Assembly: GCF_050624435.1 (NCBI RefSeq)
Contig: NC_134541.1
Location: forward strand, 9,991,483 to 10,055,482
DNA: 64,000 bases
Direction: 5' to 3'
Source: Tenrec ecaudatus
Taxonomy: Eukaryota > Chordata > Mammalia > Afrosoricida > Tenrecidae
Both the position numbers and the translations under genes were made by a program. This document shows positions 53,651 through 64,000 of the stretch, in pieces. The notes below the pieces were generated by a model. It was given only the letters and a program-made list of their open reading frames with translations. It made no database searches and was not told the origin of the DNA. Positions within the stretch are counted from its first letter, which is position 1. Each line of letters begins with the position of its first letter.

Positions 53651-54892
53651 CACCTGGCTCCCCAAAACAAAACAGAAGAATGATCTAACCCCTTCTGTCA
53701 AAGTTTGCTGGGCCCTGATCCACATGGCACTGAGCTCAGGTTCCTTCCTGGGAGAAGAATGTGCAGGCTCGACACAGGATGATAGATACCAAGCCCCCCA
53801 CTGCTCCTCCTCTCCCACTCTTTGCTCAGGCAGTGTATGTGTGTGCTTTTCCCCAAGACTGAAAGAGGGCTTAAAAACGACGCACCCCCATACAACTGGG
53901 AGATTCAAGTTCTAAGAAGCGTTTCCGAGGGAACCAATGACCTAGCACATGGCAGTCGGCATCGTACAAGGGAATACGGGTTCCTTTCTCCCATGGCTGG
54001 TGTTTCTCCCCCAGGTACTGTCTTGTTTGTGAGGCTGTCTTCAGGGAAAAAATCGACTAGCAACCCACGCACTTCCTTTGTCACCCAGATCAGAATCAAC
54101 AGCTAACAGAAGAGGCTTCGCGCTGAGAGATGGAGCACCATCTGGTAGCTGGCCTGAGGCAGAGCTCAGGTCCCGGCTTAGCCTTCCAGCTGGAGCTTCA
54201 GCAGATGCCTCCTTGACTCAGTTTACCAATTAACAAGCTAGATGAGGCAACACAGGATGGTCACTAGGGGTTAGTTTCCAATTCGACCCGGGTGCTCTGG
54301 GAAGAATGAGCATTGACGTCAGGAGGCGCTCCCCAGCGGACTACACTGCCTTGCAGGGCTTTACCCGGGCCCCGCAGAAGAAAATGCCCTGATGCTGTGA
54401 GCAGACCTCGGGGACAGAGGCCGACGGTGTCTCGGCTCACTGAAACACTCATGCCGAGGGAACGGGTGGATCTGCCTGTGCATGCAGTTGGCTGGCTCCT
54501 ATAATATATTCATATCACCAAATCAGCGGCCTGCTGTCAACCAGCAGGGTGGGGTACACACCCACCGGGGGTTTGTGTGGAAGAAAAGCCTGGCACATTG
54601 CTTCCGTAAAGATTACAGTCAAGGGAAGCAGATCTACTCTGCAAGGCATGGGGACACCAGGAGTCGTCAGCAGCAACACGGATTGGAAACGGGAGGACCA
54701 CTTTAGGAGCATTGGCTGGGGTCCGTGGTTCGAGGCGGAGGTGGGGGATCAAGGAAGGGGCTGCAAATGTAGCAGAGATTCCTGAGGATGATACAATCCC
54801 TTCCAGGGGATTATGATTTATAAACTATGACACAGCCACTCTTTCTTCAGCACGGATGTCAGTATGCAAAGCCCAAAACCCAAACGCCCTGC
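53651..54892. other. Single-copy-looking sequence, no gene seen
   Basis: No gene is recognised. A very weak MIR-like piece may lie at 54190-54250 ('gactcagtttaccaattaac'). Confidence 0.35.
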
Positions 54893-55063
54893 CCCGGAGT
54901 CGGTCATCAGCTCACAGCCTCCCGATGGCACAGGGTAGACCTGCCCCTGTGAGTTTCCAAGGCTACAATTCTCTATGGGATTAGAAAGCCCCATCTTTCT
55001 CCTGAGGGTTCGGGCTGGTGGTTTTGAACTGCTGACCTTGTGGATCACAGCCACCTGGGCTCC
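54893..55063 (-). repeat. AfroSINE-type SINE, type a
   Basis: Reverse-strand: 'cagggtagacctgcccctgt', 'gagtttccaaggctacaatt', 'ctggtggttttgaactgctg' and 'accttgtggatcacagccac', ending 'ctgggctcc'. Confidence 0.88.
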
Positions 55064-55436
55064 AGTTGCCCATCTATGGGGGCTTCGAAAAGTTCGTGGA
55101 AAACACCCATTCTTTTTTCATCCATTTCCCCATGGACTTTGGGGAGACCCCCTGGCGTCCCGACATCCTCTGGCTCATGCACACTGGTAGTTCTGAGGGG
55201 AAAAGACCTGGTGACCTGCTCCCATACAGATGGCGGCCTCAGACATACCACAGGGCCATCCTCCTCTGTGCTATTGGGTCGGCTCCGGTGAGGCAGGGCT
55301 GACTCAAGGACACCCAATAACAGCAACTTGTAAACGTGTTGAACAAGGAAAACGAACATGGGAACTGAAGAAGTGAACAGCTAACCATCAGATTTATACC
55401 CCTGCCAGGTTGAGTGGACCTGAGCTGGTATAAACT
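55064..55436. other. Single-copy-looking sequence, no gene seen
   Basis: 'ggggcttcgaaaagttcgtg' is followed by 'gaaaacacccattctttttt' and 'catggactttggggaga'. This resembles a mariner-type end (remembered 'cttcgaaaagttcgtgga'), but only one end is visible. No gene. Confidence 0.3.
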
Positions 55437-55621
55437 CACTCAAATGCCAACACACAGTGACCTTATAGGTCAGGGTAGACCTGCCCCTGTGAGTTTCTGA
55501 GACTATAACTCTTTAAGGGAATAGAAAGCCTCATTTTCTCCTGCAGAGTGGCTACTGGTTTTGAACTGCCGACCTTGTAGTTAGCAGTCGAGTGTATGAC
55601 CCACTATGCCACCAGGGCACC
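55437..55621 (-). repeat. AfroSINE-type SINE, type a, full length
   Basis: Reverse-strand: 'ggtcagggtagacctgcccc', 'tgtgagtttctgagactata', 'ggctactggttttgaactgc', 'cgaccttgtagttagcagtc' and 'actatgccaccagggcacc'. Confidence 0.92.
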
Positions 55622-56389
55622 TAGATTGTGTAAACACTACAGATTAAAATAAAGGCATGCAGACTCGATTTTCAAGGAGCTGACCTGTGGACTACTTAAA
55701 ATGGCACCCTGAACTACCCAGAAGTTCCTAATTCGAAATCCATCTGCCCAGGGATATAAATAAATATTCATACAGGCAAAATGTTCCTGGGCATAAGCAT
55801 ATTATTATTTGAATGAAATATTAAATAGTATCAAGAGTTTGTGTGTGTGTGTCTTGCTCTATGGAAACACAACATGTTTAAGACAAACCAACAAAAACAG
55901 GCAGTCCAAGTGGTCTGGAAGGAGAAGTGTACAAACAGAATATGGATGACTTATTACCGGGGCTCCACAAAGCTTTTGTTGGTTCAGCATATCCAAGGAA
56001 AATACCTGATGTGGCCATCTCCAAGCACACCTGTCCCTGTGGGCTTGAGGCCCCTCACAAAGCACCTGTGCCCATCCATGGTGGCAGCCAGGAAAATGGC
56101 GCCCAGTCTTTCACAGCCAGTCTGCCTCCAGCCCAGGCCAGGGTTCAAGTCTGAAGTCCTCTGCTTAAAATTGCTCACCTGGAAGAGGCTCCTTAGCTTT
56201 ATCTCAACCTTCACACACCTGCACACCTGTTTCTCAGTGGCTTTTCCCCCTGGACTTCTCTGCCTATCACAAAAGACACCTAAGCATTCCAGTGCTCCTG
56301 GAAGGGACTTGGCCTCCCTCAGTCGGGCTTGTGTAAAAGCTGCTGCTGCTGCTGAGTGGCAGTGCTGTTTATGCAGATGGCTATGCTCT
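55622..56389. other. Single-copy-looking sequence, no gene seen
   Basis: A 213-codon plus-strand frame (55841-56482) runs into the following SINE and has no recognisable domain. Confidence 0.35.
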
Positions 56390-56522
56390 CGGTTCAAAGC
56401 TACCAGTGCTCCTTGGGAGGTAGACCAGGCTTTCGACTCAATTAAAAGATACAGTCTCAGAAACCCACAGGGACAGTTCTAGCTGGTCACTGTGGCTCGG
56501 AATGGACTTGATGGCAGTGAAT
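56390..56522 (+). repeat. AfroSINE-type SINE, head missing
   Basis: Plus-strand: 'gtgctccttgggaggtagac', 'cagtctcagaaacccacagg', 'gctcggaatggacttgatgg' and 'cagtgaatt'. Confidence 0.8.
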
Positions 56523-57043
56523 TACTCCCTTTTGAGGGGGAGGCCTCTGAAATAGCACTTCATCAGAGAGTTCTTCTCAGATGCCCCCATCTCACTTCTC
56601 TGTTCTTCTTCATGGCTCCCATTGCAACCTGCAGATCATATGCGTTCATTGACGTGGCTAAGGCCCCCGGGCCCCACCCGAGCTGCAGCTGCTTGGGGCA
56701 CAACATTCCTGGATGGCACAAACAATGAACAGTTTGGGCTGCAGAAGTGCTGTGGAAGAAAGGCCTGGCCTGTATTTGAAACACCCCCTGCTGAAAACCC
56801 TATGGGGGACACAGTGTTGCTCCCATACTCATAGGAGAGCCAGGAATTGGAACAGGTTTGAAGGCTAGATGCCTGTTCTCCGCTTGGCCAAGCCCTGTGC
56901 CTGGCACATAATGGGATGCAGCAAACTCGTGTGCTGACTGCACGAACACACCATGCAGTGGGGAAGTCCAGGAAGATTACGTTCCCTTAGGGAGCAAAAG
57001 ATGTATGTTGAGAGATTGTCTCTCCCTGGGAGCTGGGGAAATA
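56523..57043. other. Single-copy-looking sequence, no gene seen
   Basis: Around 56740-56825 a diverged type b SINE middle may lie ('agaaaggcctggcctgtatt', 'gaaaaccctatgggggacac'). Nothing coding. Confidence 0.35.
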
Positions 57044-57106
57044 CACACTCACTCACTCACTCACTCACTCACTCACTCACTCACTCACTCACTCACTCAC
57101 TCACTC
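57044..57106 (+). repeat. (CACT)n tetranucleotide array
   Basis: About 15 perfect CACT units. Plus-strand frames through it read as His-Ser-Leu-Thr repeats and are artefacts. Confidence 0.97.
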
Positions 57107-57640
57107 TTCTACCTGTCCCTGCTAGATTACCTAGCTAGCTCCCTGGTTTTTACCCTCTTTTTTGTGTGTGTGGGCTTTGCAGGGGCCGCTCAGGTGCTTT
57201 AGCACAATGTCTGTTTTATGAGCTAACATTTATTGTCGACACTTTGGCCCATTGGCCATGATCCCCTAAGCCTGCCCTCTCGGCTGACATGCTGTTCGAA
57301 GTCTTGGAGATTTAAAGAGGCTCTGGCGGGGAGCAGAGAGGATTGCGGAGTGCCAGGGGCAGCAAGCGGGGGAGCAGGCGGGATCAGCCACAGAAAGCCC
57401 CTCCCAGACCAGACTAAGAATGCAGATGGTCCTAATTGCTGTCCTGGAACTCCCTGCTCCCCATAAATTGGGTCCTGAAGAGCAGGACTTCAGACAAACC
57501 CAGACACGTTGCCGGGGACTCTGGCGTAGATGAGGGGTGGCGGGCGGGGGAGCTTTGGAGTTGCTGGGTGGTATTCTGGCTGAAATCCACAGGCTTCGGA
57601 AATTCCAGAACATTCTCTTCCTCAGTCGGAGCCCTCAATT
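57107..57640. other. Single-copy-looking sequence, no gene seen
   Basis: No gene or repeat is recognised. Confidence 0.3.
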
Positions 57641-58000
57641 AATTACGGAAACCAACTTGTTGCTGGGCATAAATTAGACCTTGAAAAATGCCATCCGCGA
57701 GTGGATTTCACAACTTGGGGTGGGGCAGCTGAGGCTTCAGTGGGTTCGGAATGCCATCAAGTCCCCATTGTGATAGAAATCTTTAATTAAAAAAACAACA
57801 ACAAACAAACAAAAAACCCTTTTCTTTTTTTTTTTAAGCTATTCATTTTCACTTAAGCCCCCGTTCGATTCGGTAGAACAAGGCACCTACAGCTTGGCAT
57901 GCAGTGTGAACAGTCATTACCCACAGGCGAGACGGAAGTGAAAGTGGCAGTATTCAATTCAGCCAGAATCGGATATTCATTCCCTGCCAATCCCTGCCAG
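57641..58000. other. Candidate conserved non-coding block
   Basis: AT-rich, repeat-free text ('gcataaattagaccttgaaa', 'gcagtattcaattcagccag') with an A-rich run at 57787-57816 in the middle. No reading frame. Confidence 0.3.
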
Positions 58001-58084
58001 GACTCCAAGGACTGAAATGGACAGGGCCCTCAGAGGGCCAGGCCCCTGTCCTTCTTAACTCCGCAATACAGCCCTGGTCACACA

Positions 58085-58430
58085 ATGGCTACCTGAGCAG
58101 CTGCCAACCACAAGGTCAGAGGTTTGAATTCACCAGCTGCTTCACAGAAGAAAGATGTGACAGCTGGTTTCCAGAAAGATATGAAACTGACTGCCCTGGA
58201 GTTGCTGCGGATGCTCAGGGGCCCTTTGTAACTCTTTAGGGAAATGGGTGGCCTCAATTATCTCCGGAAGAGCAGTTGGTGGATTTGAACAGTTGACCAT
58301 GTGGTTTGTAGTCCAATGCTCACCTGACAGAGTCATCAGGGCCCTAAAAATTTAGAGGATGTCCGAAGGGTCACTGTCCATTGGAATTCACTCATCAGCA
58401 GTGGGCCTGGTTTGGTTTTAGCACTTGTAC
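58085..58430 (+). repeat. Composite: plus-strand SINE split by a minus-strand SINE
   Basis: The plus-strand head ('cagctgccaaccacaaggtc', 'agaggtttgaattcaccagc') ends at about 58170. A minus-strand head half follows ('gcagttggtggatttgaaca', to 'cagagtcatcagggccc' at 58343). The plus-strand tail then resumes ('attggaattcactcatcagc'). Confidence 0.7.
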
Positions 58431-58439
58431 ATTTCTTGT

Positions 58440-58546
58440 TTGTGATTATTCCCACTATGCCTGTCTATCCTGATCAATTATAAGCTTCACGAGGACAGAA
58501 AAGTGTGCCTTGTTCACTTCCAATTCCCAGAGGCTAGTCTTGTGTC
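58440..58546 (+). mobile_element. L2 LINE 3' fragment
   Basis: 'atcaattataagcttcacga', 'ggacagaaaagtgtgccttg' and 'ttcacttccaattcccagag' match the L2 text 'agaatgtaagctccatgagggcagggacttttgtctgttttgttcactgctgtatccc'. A SINE inserted at its right end. Confidence 0.65.
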
Positions 58547-58547
58547 T

Positions 58548-58735
58548 AGCAGCCCGGATGGCATAGTGCTTATGCTTTGGGCTATGATCCTCAAGGTCAG
58601 CAGTTTGAAACTACGAGCCTCTCAGAGGGAGAAGCACAGGGCTTTCTACTCCTCAGAACTCACAGGTGGGCATTTCTACTCTGTCCTATAGGGTTACTCT
58701 GAATCGGCATTGACTCAGTGGGAGTGGGTGTGTGA
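58548..58735 (+). repeat. AfroSINE-type SINE, full length
   Basis: Plus-strand: head 'agcagcccggatggcatagt', 'gctttgggctatgatcctca', 'aggtcagcagtttgaaacta', 'ctactctgtcctatagggtt' and 'ctctgaatcggcattgactc'. Confidence 0.92.
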
Positions 58736-58749
58736 GGGTAGCATTCAAG

Positions 58750-58880
58750 AAGCCCTGTGGCACTGTGGTTTCATGCTTGACTGCTAGCTGAAAGGTTGGA
58801 GCCCCAAGCTCACCTGTTGCCCCATGGAAGAAAGATGGTGTACATCAAGCAGTCCAGTGCCAGGCACATCGACTCACAGG
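58750..58880 (+). repeat. AfroSINE-type SINE, head part
   Basis: Plus-strand: 'gaagccctgtggcactgtgg', 'tgctagctgaaaggttggag' and 'accgttg'-like 'acctgttgccccatggaag'. It directly follows the previous SINE and is followed by an inverted one. Confidence 0.6.
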
Positions 58881-58887
58881 TGAGATT

Positions 58888-59000
58888 GTTGTTGGGTGCT
58901 GTCCAGTCTATTCTGATTCATTGCGACCCTACAAGCCCCATACCACGTAGGTAGCCAGCTCTCTCTCCCGAGGAGCCACTGCCCGGTCAAGCTGCTCATC
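58888..59000 (-). repeat. SINE or RTE tail fragment
   Basis: 'ttgttgttgggtgctgtcca' is followed by 'gtctattctgattcattgcg' and 'accctacaag'. The GTT-rich start favours the RTE tail over the SINE. Confidence 0.5.
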
Positions 59001-59930
59001 TTTCGGTGCTCCTTCACACAGGTGAGTCCCTGGCACAAACTGGACCCACGAATCACAGAACGCCCCAGTGCCTGCCTGTAAGGAGCTCACGATCAACTCA
59101 TAAACCTGTGAGGAGGGACAGGGCTTACAGGCTGAGGTGGCAACCCCTGGAAGCAGAACCATACCCAGGGTGCTGCAGAAGCAGCAGGGGCTCCGTTTGA
59201 GGACATGGGTCATAGGGACTTGCAGGGTGGATGGGGTCTAGGAGATTCCAGATGCCTGGCGGAGGGGAGAGCCTGTGAAAAGGCATCGAGGAAAGAACAG
59301 GATGCTCTCCAAATGACTGGAGTGGCCTATTACCCCACGACAGGGATCAGTCTTCAACCAAGCTACATGCCCAAGGGATTTACATGCCCGCAGATTTGGT
59401 CCAATGAGTTAAGACAGAACTAGGCAGTCAATCCTATGACAACTTGTCACAGTGGTTTAAGTCCCTGTCAATCCTTCCATCAGTAGAGCCACAACATTCC
59501 TCAGAATAACTGGAAGACGCTGTAAAAATACACATGAGAAAACACAAAGAGCAAATCCCCTCAAAGAGCTGTCCCGAGAGCTGGAGTCCTTGGGGGGCCT
59601 GGGAGCACTCCGAGCGGGGGTCTTTACCAAGTGGGCCAACAGTAGAGGACACGCATTAAGCAGTGTGAGTTCGAATGAGTGGATGATCAGAACCAAAGCA
59701 TCACTGTTCTGGGGCCAGGACCCCAGGTCTGTGCTGGCATGCCTTGTTTTATTGTATCGCACTTTATCGTGCACCCCAGCTATTGTGTCCCTTACAAACT
59801 GACCGTCTGTGGCCCCTCTGCATGGAGTAAGTCCTACCAGCACTGGTGAGTGTTCACCCCATGTTTCCGTGTCACATTTTGATGGCGCTCACACTATATC
59901 CAACAGTTTCGTGATGCTACTGCACACTGA
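59001..59930. other. Single-copy-looking sequence, no gene seen
   Basis: The text at 59728-59790 ('atgccttgttttattgtatc', 'gcactttatcgtgcacccca') resembles an old mariner-like end, but no partner end was found. A 128-codon minus-strand frame there has no domain. Confidence 0.35.
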
Positions 59931-59934
59931 ATAA

Positions 59935-60255
59935 CTCATGGCCGTCGATTCGATTCTGACTCATAGTGACCCCAGGGTAAGGTGACCAGATTTTAACATT
60001 GGTAAATCGGGACACCAGGGGGACACCATTGATAAAACTCATATCCTGGAGAAACAGCCGCATGGCAGCCGAAAACTGTATACCCTAGCTGGTCGTGCAT
60101 TCTTTCCCCAAATCGGGATTTTATAAAAATGCCGCGGGACGCGGGAAAAATTGTTAAAAATCGGGACTGTCCCGCCAAAAGCGGGACATCTGGTCACCTT
60201 ATGGGACAGCGTGGCCCCTGTGGGTTTCTGAGACTAACTCTTTACAGGAGGAGGA
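59935..60255 (-). repeat. AfroSINE-type SINE, tail half, split by an inserted element
   Basis: 'atggccgtcgattcgattct', 'gactcatagtgacccc' (left) and 'tgggacagcgtggcccctgt', 'gggtttctgagactaactct' (right) are adjacent in intact SINEs. A 224 bp element separates them at 59978-60201. Confidence 0.88.
59978..60201. mobile_element. TA-flanked inverted-repeat element (MITE-like)
   Basis: The ends are 'taaggtgaccagat' and its exact reverse complement 'atctggtcacctta', so TA dinucleotides border a ~12 bp inverted repeat. The interior carries four 'cgggac' motifs (60008, 60135, 60162, 60182) and no coding frame. It interrupts a SINE, so it is younger than that SINE. TA borders suggest a Tc1/mariner-type non-autonomous element. 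The 'ggtgaccagatgtcccg' style of end is one I recall from other amniote genomes. Class not proven. Confidence 0.75.
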
Positions 60256-61085
60256 AGCCGTATTGTTACACTTTCTAATTCTTTAATCTGGTGATAGGCA
60301 ACAGAACGTCCCTTTGCCAGCGGAGCGCAATTCTCCTCGCCATTTATGGGCACGTGCTGCTCAGACAAGGGTGTGAGGCAGCCTCAAGGATCTGATCTCA
60401 CGGATGCTCTGCAAGGCCACGCACAAGGCTTGCTTCCTCGCTTTCAGTAAGTCTAGTCTCCGAGGGCCCTTCCCCAGACAAGCCCTCAATGGCCATTCTG
60501 TCTGCGCTGGACCCTCCAAGCTCACCCCTGACTCTTCTTCTGCCATCTCTTGGCTCTGTTTTCACCTTAGCATTTCCCTAACAGATTATGCATTTGATAT
60601 ATTGATCCTTATTCTCTCTCATCCCTTCCAGAAGTAAATATGAGTGGGCAGGAAAATCTGATTACTTGTCTCATTGTCATGTCCTCAGGTTCCAGACAAG
60701 GACTGGCATAAAGCCAGGGCTAAATACAAGCACGGCTCACTCTACAGCATCTCCACTCCCAGGGAACTGGGCAAAGCAAGGGAGTGGAGTGAGAATCGCC
60801 TGTAAGTGAATGACCATAGCTGTCCCGTGCTCCTACTCCATCAGCTGGGACCACCATGCATAGTAATACATCATTCCCAACAAGAAACTCCCTCAATGAT
60901 CATTGACGAAGAACCAGTGTGGTGGGCACAGTTGGGAAGAATCTATGAGCTACACCTTCGCTTCCCCGAGGACCACCCTCTCTTGAGTCTGAACCAGTGT
61001 CCTGCCTTAACCCTGACCATCTGGAGGAGAGTTGACTCCTAGAGTCAAGCCTTTGGCTAAGAGGTAGCCCAAGGTTTTGAGCAGA
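60256..61085. other. Single-copy-looking sequence, no gene seen
   Basis: No gene or repeat family is recognised. Confidence 0.35.
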
Positions 61086-61123
61086 GAGAGAGATAAAGAG
61101 AGAGAGAGAGAGAGAGAGAGAGA
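61084..61123 (+). repeat. (AG)n microsatellite
   Basis: About 19 AG units with one 'ataa' interruption. Confidence 0.95.
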
Positions 61124-61551
61124 AGGAATGGGATGCTGGAGGATATTCTGTCTTCACCGACCCCCTACTCTTGAGTTCCCTGGGCCATGCTAGGACCATC
61201 TCCATCCATTGCCATGGTTGTTGCTTTGTTGTTACTTGAAGCGGGTTACTCTTACTCAGAATTTAAAGAACTTTGATTGAGATACAAAGCAGGCACTCAG
61301 CCCTGCCCTGGAGTACAGAGATAAAGCATGATTTTCTCCAAGGAGATGTTGCCAGACTGAGAAGTTAGGACAGAGGACTTGAGCCTGTGGCAACTGGGGA
61401 CACCACCCAGACCAGGTTGAGTTGAGCAGAAAGGCTTGGTGAAGGTCAATCTATACCTGGGGACACCTGGCTCCTACCACTGATTCAATCCAACACTGGG
61501 AATCAACTGGGCCATCCACGGAGAATTGATGGAACCCTAACAACTGACCAG
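61124..61551. other. Single-copy-looking sequence, no gene seen
   Basis: No gene is recognised. 'ccctggagtacagagataaa' (61311-61330) is weakly L2-like. Confidence 0.3.
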
Positions 61552-61742
61552 ATGGAGCACTGGTGGTGCAGTGGGTTAAGCATTGAACTGCTTCCCCAAA
61601 GGTCAGCTGCTTTAGTCCATCGGTTACTCTGAGGGGGGTAAGACGTGGGAGTCTGCATTCATAAAGAGTTCAGCCTTGGAAACCCTGTGGATTAGATCCT
61701 ATAGCATTGCTATGTGTGAGAATCAATTGGATGGCAGTGAGT
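61552..61742 (+). repeat. AfroSINE-type SINE, full length
   Basis: Plus-strand: head 'gatggagcactggtggtgca', 'gtgggttaagcattgaactg', 'cataaagagttcagccttgg', 'aaaccctgtggattagatcc' and tail 'tgagaatcaattggatggca'. Confidence 0.9.
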
Positions 61743-61894
61743 GGCATGAAGGGACTTGGCAGTATTCTGTCCTGTTGTGTCCCATGAGTCGGGGGCTGAC
61801 TTAAGAGCAGTCAACAGCAACAAGAACAAACTTAGTAATGTGCCTGACTTTGTAGCCAGTGAACTTTTCTGCTACTGGGTCCCAGGGGGCATTG

Positions 61895-62030
61895 CTGTTG
61901 AGAACCTGGGCTGTGGGGTGAGAACACCTGGCCTTGACTCAGGGCTTGGCTCTGTACCTTGGGGGAAAGAAACCTTTGCCCACTTTCAGGGACTGGAGGT
62001 CTTTTATCTAAAAAAGAGAATGACAACAAC
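61895..62030 (+). repeat. MIR
   Basis: 'cttgactcagggcttggctc', 'tgtaccttgggggaaagaaa' and 'cctttgcccactttcaggga', then 'tatctaaaaaagagaatgac', follow the MIR order 'ttcgaatcctggctctgccac...gtgaccttgggcaagttactt...atctgtaaaatgggg'. Confidence 0.55.
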
Positions 62031-62279
62031 AACAATAATAATCCTGAATGGATGATTTATATATGCCGTTTGACCAGGGGTCCACCACACCCAGTATTTT
62101 AGAAATGATAACAGCAAACTCCCCCCCCCCCCTTATTTTATCTTAAGAAATAAGTCACCGCTCCAATCTGGTCACTCCCTGGTCTGACAGATCATGAGGA
62201 GCAAAGGCCACAGCTAACGGCGAGCCACCTTTGTTAGCAGTTCATAAAGCCACTGCCACGCCGGGCTCCTGAGACTTGT

Positions 62280-62380
62280 GATCATGTAGGTATGGGTATC
62301 TCATCTGAGAGACAAGCAAACTGAGGCCCCCAAAGGCTGCATGGGATTCAACGTCCTAGGCCCGTAGCAAATGGTAATTA
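62280..62380 (-). repeat. MIR
   Basis: 'gtatctcatctgagagacaa', 'gcaaactgaggcccccaaag' and 'gtagcaaatggtaattag' resemble the reversed MIR core ('atccccattttacagatgaggaaactgaggc'). Confidence 0.5.
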
Positions 62381-62449
62381 GTGTCCATACCGTCCCGCAA
62401 CAAAACAAAACAAAAATCCCAGAAGTCTAGATTCTCCATAAACGGCTTT

Positions 62450-62592
62450 ATTCCAATGCCATCAAATTGCTTCTGACTCACAGTGATTCTACCTAGAGCT
62501 TCCAAGACTATTGGTCTTTTATGGGAGCAGACAGCCTTGTCTTATACCTCAAAGACCTGGTGGGTTTGAACCACAGACCTTGTGATTCTCTT
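62450..62592 (-). repeat. AfroSINE-type SINE, type a, head missing
   Basis: Reverse-strand: 'ccaatgccatcaaattgctt', 'ctgactcacagtgattctac', 'gggagcagacagccttgtct' and 'ctggtgggtttgaaccacag'. Confidence 0.8.
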
Positions 62593-62654
62593 TGCCCTGG
62601 TCAAAGGCATGTGCAGGTGAAAAGGGTGTTGCTGAACTTGACTTGTGGTTTGAA

Positions 62655-62712
62655 AATACAGAGTAAGTGCTTACTAAATCCTCGAATGAGTGAAACAAAG
62701 GAATGAATGAAG
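62655..62712 (+). repeat. L2/MIR 3' tail fragment
   Basis: 'cagagtaagtgcttactaaa', then 'cctcgaatgagtgaaacaaa' and 'ggaatgaatgaagg', match the L2/MIR ending. Confidence 0.5.
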
Positions 62713-64000
62713 GAGCACCGTGGAAATGATCAATGAATTAAAAAAAATTAAGACTTGATTTTGTTCACAACGGCTTACGGATAATTGGATTCACCCCACT
62801 AACGTATTAGGTAGAAGTTTAGTCAATAAGTTTTCCAATTGTCCTCTTGTCCCTGACAGTGTCGTCCACCTCTCACGACTGACATGGTCTTGACTGGAAT
62901 CTCAGCAGTGGGGGATGCTGAGACAGTGAGAGTCTGAGTGTGCAAAAGAGAAAAGAAATCTAAGTCCAATTGCAGGACCTAATTGCCTCAAGCACTCTTT
63001 AATACAATATCGTTTCAGCACCCAAATAATTCCAAGGGCCCTTTGCAATTTGTCATAAAAACAATTTCCCCAATATATAAACACTTGCTCCTAATTCTTG
63101 GGGCTGAAGTTAAGCAGGAGGACCGCAGTGAGAATCTCTATAGTAATTGCTGGGTATCATGTGCCATTCTGGGCTGTGAGGTGTTCTCGGTGATGGGAGT
63201 GGTAGAATTACTTATGATAAATTTTATTAATGTTTATTCTGGTGGCAGGCAATATGAAAAATGCCTTACCTACATCATCTTATTTAATTTTTAATAATCT
63301 CATATTAGAGGGGTTTTTTTAATCAGAGATGTCTAAGGAAAAAATCATAATAAAGAAGGCTTATGATCCCCCCCCCACCAGATAAATCAAATAACATTAA
63401 GAAATAAGAACTAAATAGAGAAAAGGCAGCCCATGTTTGTGGTTACAAAAAGTTTGGAGAGAAAATACGACAGGGCGAGGCTGGAAGAACTCCTGAACCA
63501 ACAATCCTGACATCATCTTTAAGCCTTCAACCAAAAAGTACCTTCCAAAGTCCTTTGGGAAGCAAACAATGGTGGGGCTGGACATGTCCAGAATGTCTGC
63601 CTCGAGCAGGATGTGCTTTGATGAGCTATGTCTGCGCGACCCACTTGGCAACCACAACTTGAAAGGTTAGGCAAGCAGTGTGTGGTCACCGTGGAGGAGC
63701 CATTTGGAAAGAGGGGGATGTGCGTGTTCGTGAAGAAGGTAATCAGTGGCACTAGACGGGACACGGAGACATTGTTGGGCTGTTGTGCGGTCTGCCGTGT
63801 ACCTTCTCAAGAACCCACACAAAGGAAAACCGAAAACAAAGATCTCCACACCAACCCGCAAGCTCTCTCCTTAAAGTCCGTCACCCGAAAACAAGTCTGG
63901 TGACTCCTCCTGGGGCAAAGAAGAAATGACATCCCATCCTAGCCCATCCCACCTGACTGTAGTGTGGCCAGTCGTTCCGTGGAGCGGGTGCTGTGCTATG
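62713..64000. other. AT-rich single-copy sequence to the window edge, no gene seen
   Basis: No repeat family is recognised. AT-rich, repeat-free parts (63000-63330) could hold conserved non-coding sequence. A C-run lies at 63370-63377. Frames of up to 103 codons have no recognisable domain. Confidence 0.35.

Noticed and set aside
55078..55145. Mariner-type end ('cttcgaaaagttcgtgg')
   Set aside because: Only one end was found and no inverted partner or TA duplication could be placed, so it is mentioned but not called.
55841..56482. 213-codon plus-strand frame
   Set aside because: Its end lies in a SINE (56390-56522) and the rest has no recognisable domain.
59728..59790. Old mariner-like fragment
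   Set aside because: The similarity is to one remembered stretch only, with no second end.
1..64000. CRISPR array, bacterial operon or phage content
   Set aside because: There are no regularly spaced identical repeats with unique spacers, no ribosome-binding-site/operon structure, and the repeats are all mammalian.

Overview
This window looks like non-coding nuclear DNA from an afrotherian mammal, most likely a tenrec (Echinops-like). I found no protein-coding gene, exon, tRNA or rRNA gene that I can support. The open reading frames are short, overlap on both strands, and often run through repeats. Three repeat signals point to the organism. First, there are about 35 copies of a tRNA-derived AfroSINE-type SINE and about ten fragments of the afrotherian BovB-like RTE LINE. 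Second, there is a LINE-1 3' end of the type I associate with tenrec (24.0-25.1 kb). Third, there are four short copies of the hAT transposon SPIN ('space invader'), which entered a few tetrapod lineages by horizontal transfer; as I recall, tenrec is the afrotherian example. All family assignments rest on remembered consensus sequences, not a database search.

Layout. 0-6 kb: SINEs, two pieces of an unclassified ~0.5 kb repeat (called family X here), and an AT-rich block at 1.1-1.4 kb that resembles a conserved non-coding element. 6-18 kb: RTE pieces, including an inverted pair at 12.0-12.8 kb, several microsatellites (a CCAAR pentamer, GT and CCT tracts), an old L1 fragment at 15.1 kb and pyrimidine-rich tracts. 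18-26 kb: a family X copy split by an inverted family X copy, then an L1 3' end inserted into an RTE with a visible target-site duplication. 26-31 kb: AT-rich single-copy sequence, a Z-DNA-prone tract, an L2 fragment and diverged SINEs. 31-42 kb: nested SINEs, the first SPIN, a MIR, a third family X copy containing a perfect palindrome, and an unclassified block with 'gagaaccgg' motifs. 42-48 kb: simple repeats, single-copy AT-rich sequence, a truncated SPIN fused to a 2 kb RTE fossil, and another RTE end. 48-57 kb: SINEs, two SPIN copies on the minus strand, a MER5A-like hAT element carrying a GT repeat, and an L2 end. 57-64 kb: a CACT tetramer array, further SINEs, and a 224 bp TA-flanked inverted-repeat element inserted in a SINE.

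What the window records is mainly transposon history: ancient placental repeats (MIR, L2, MER5A, old L1), then afrotherian SINE/RTE/L1 activity, then DNA transposons (SPIN, and possibly the 60 kb element). The remaining single-copy AT-rich blocks would fit a gene desert or a very long intron that carries regulatory elements, but that is inference.
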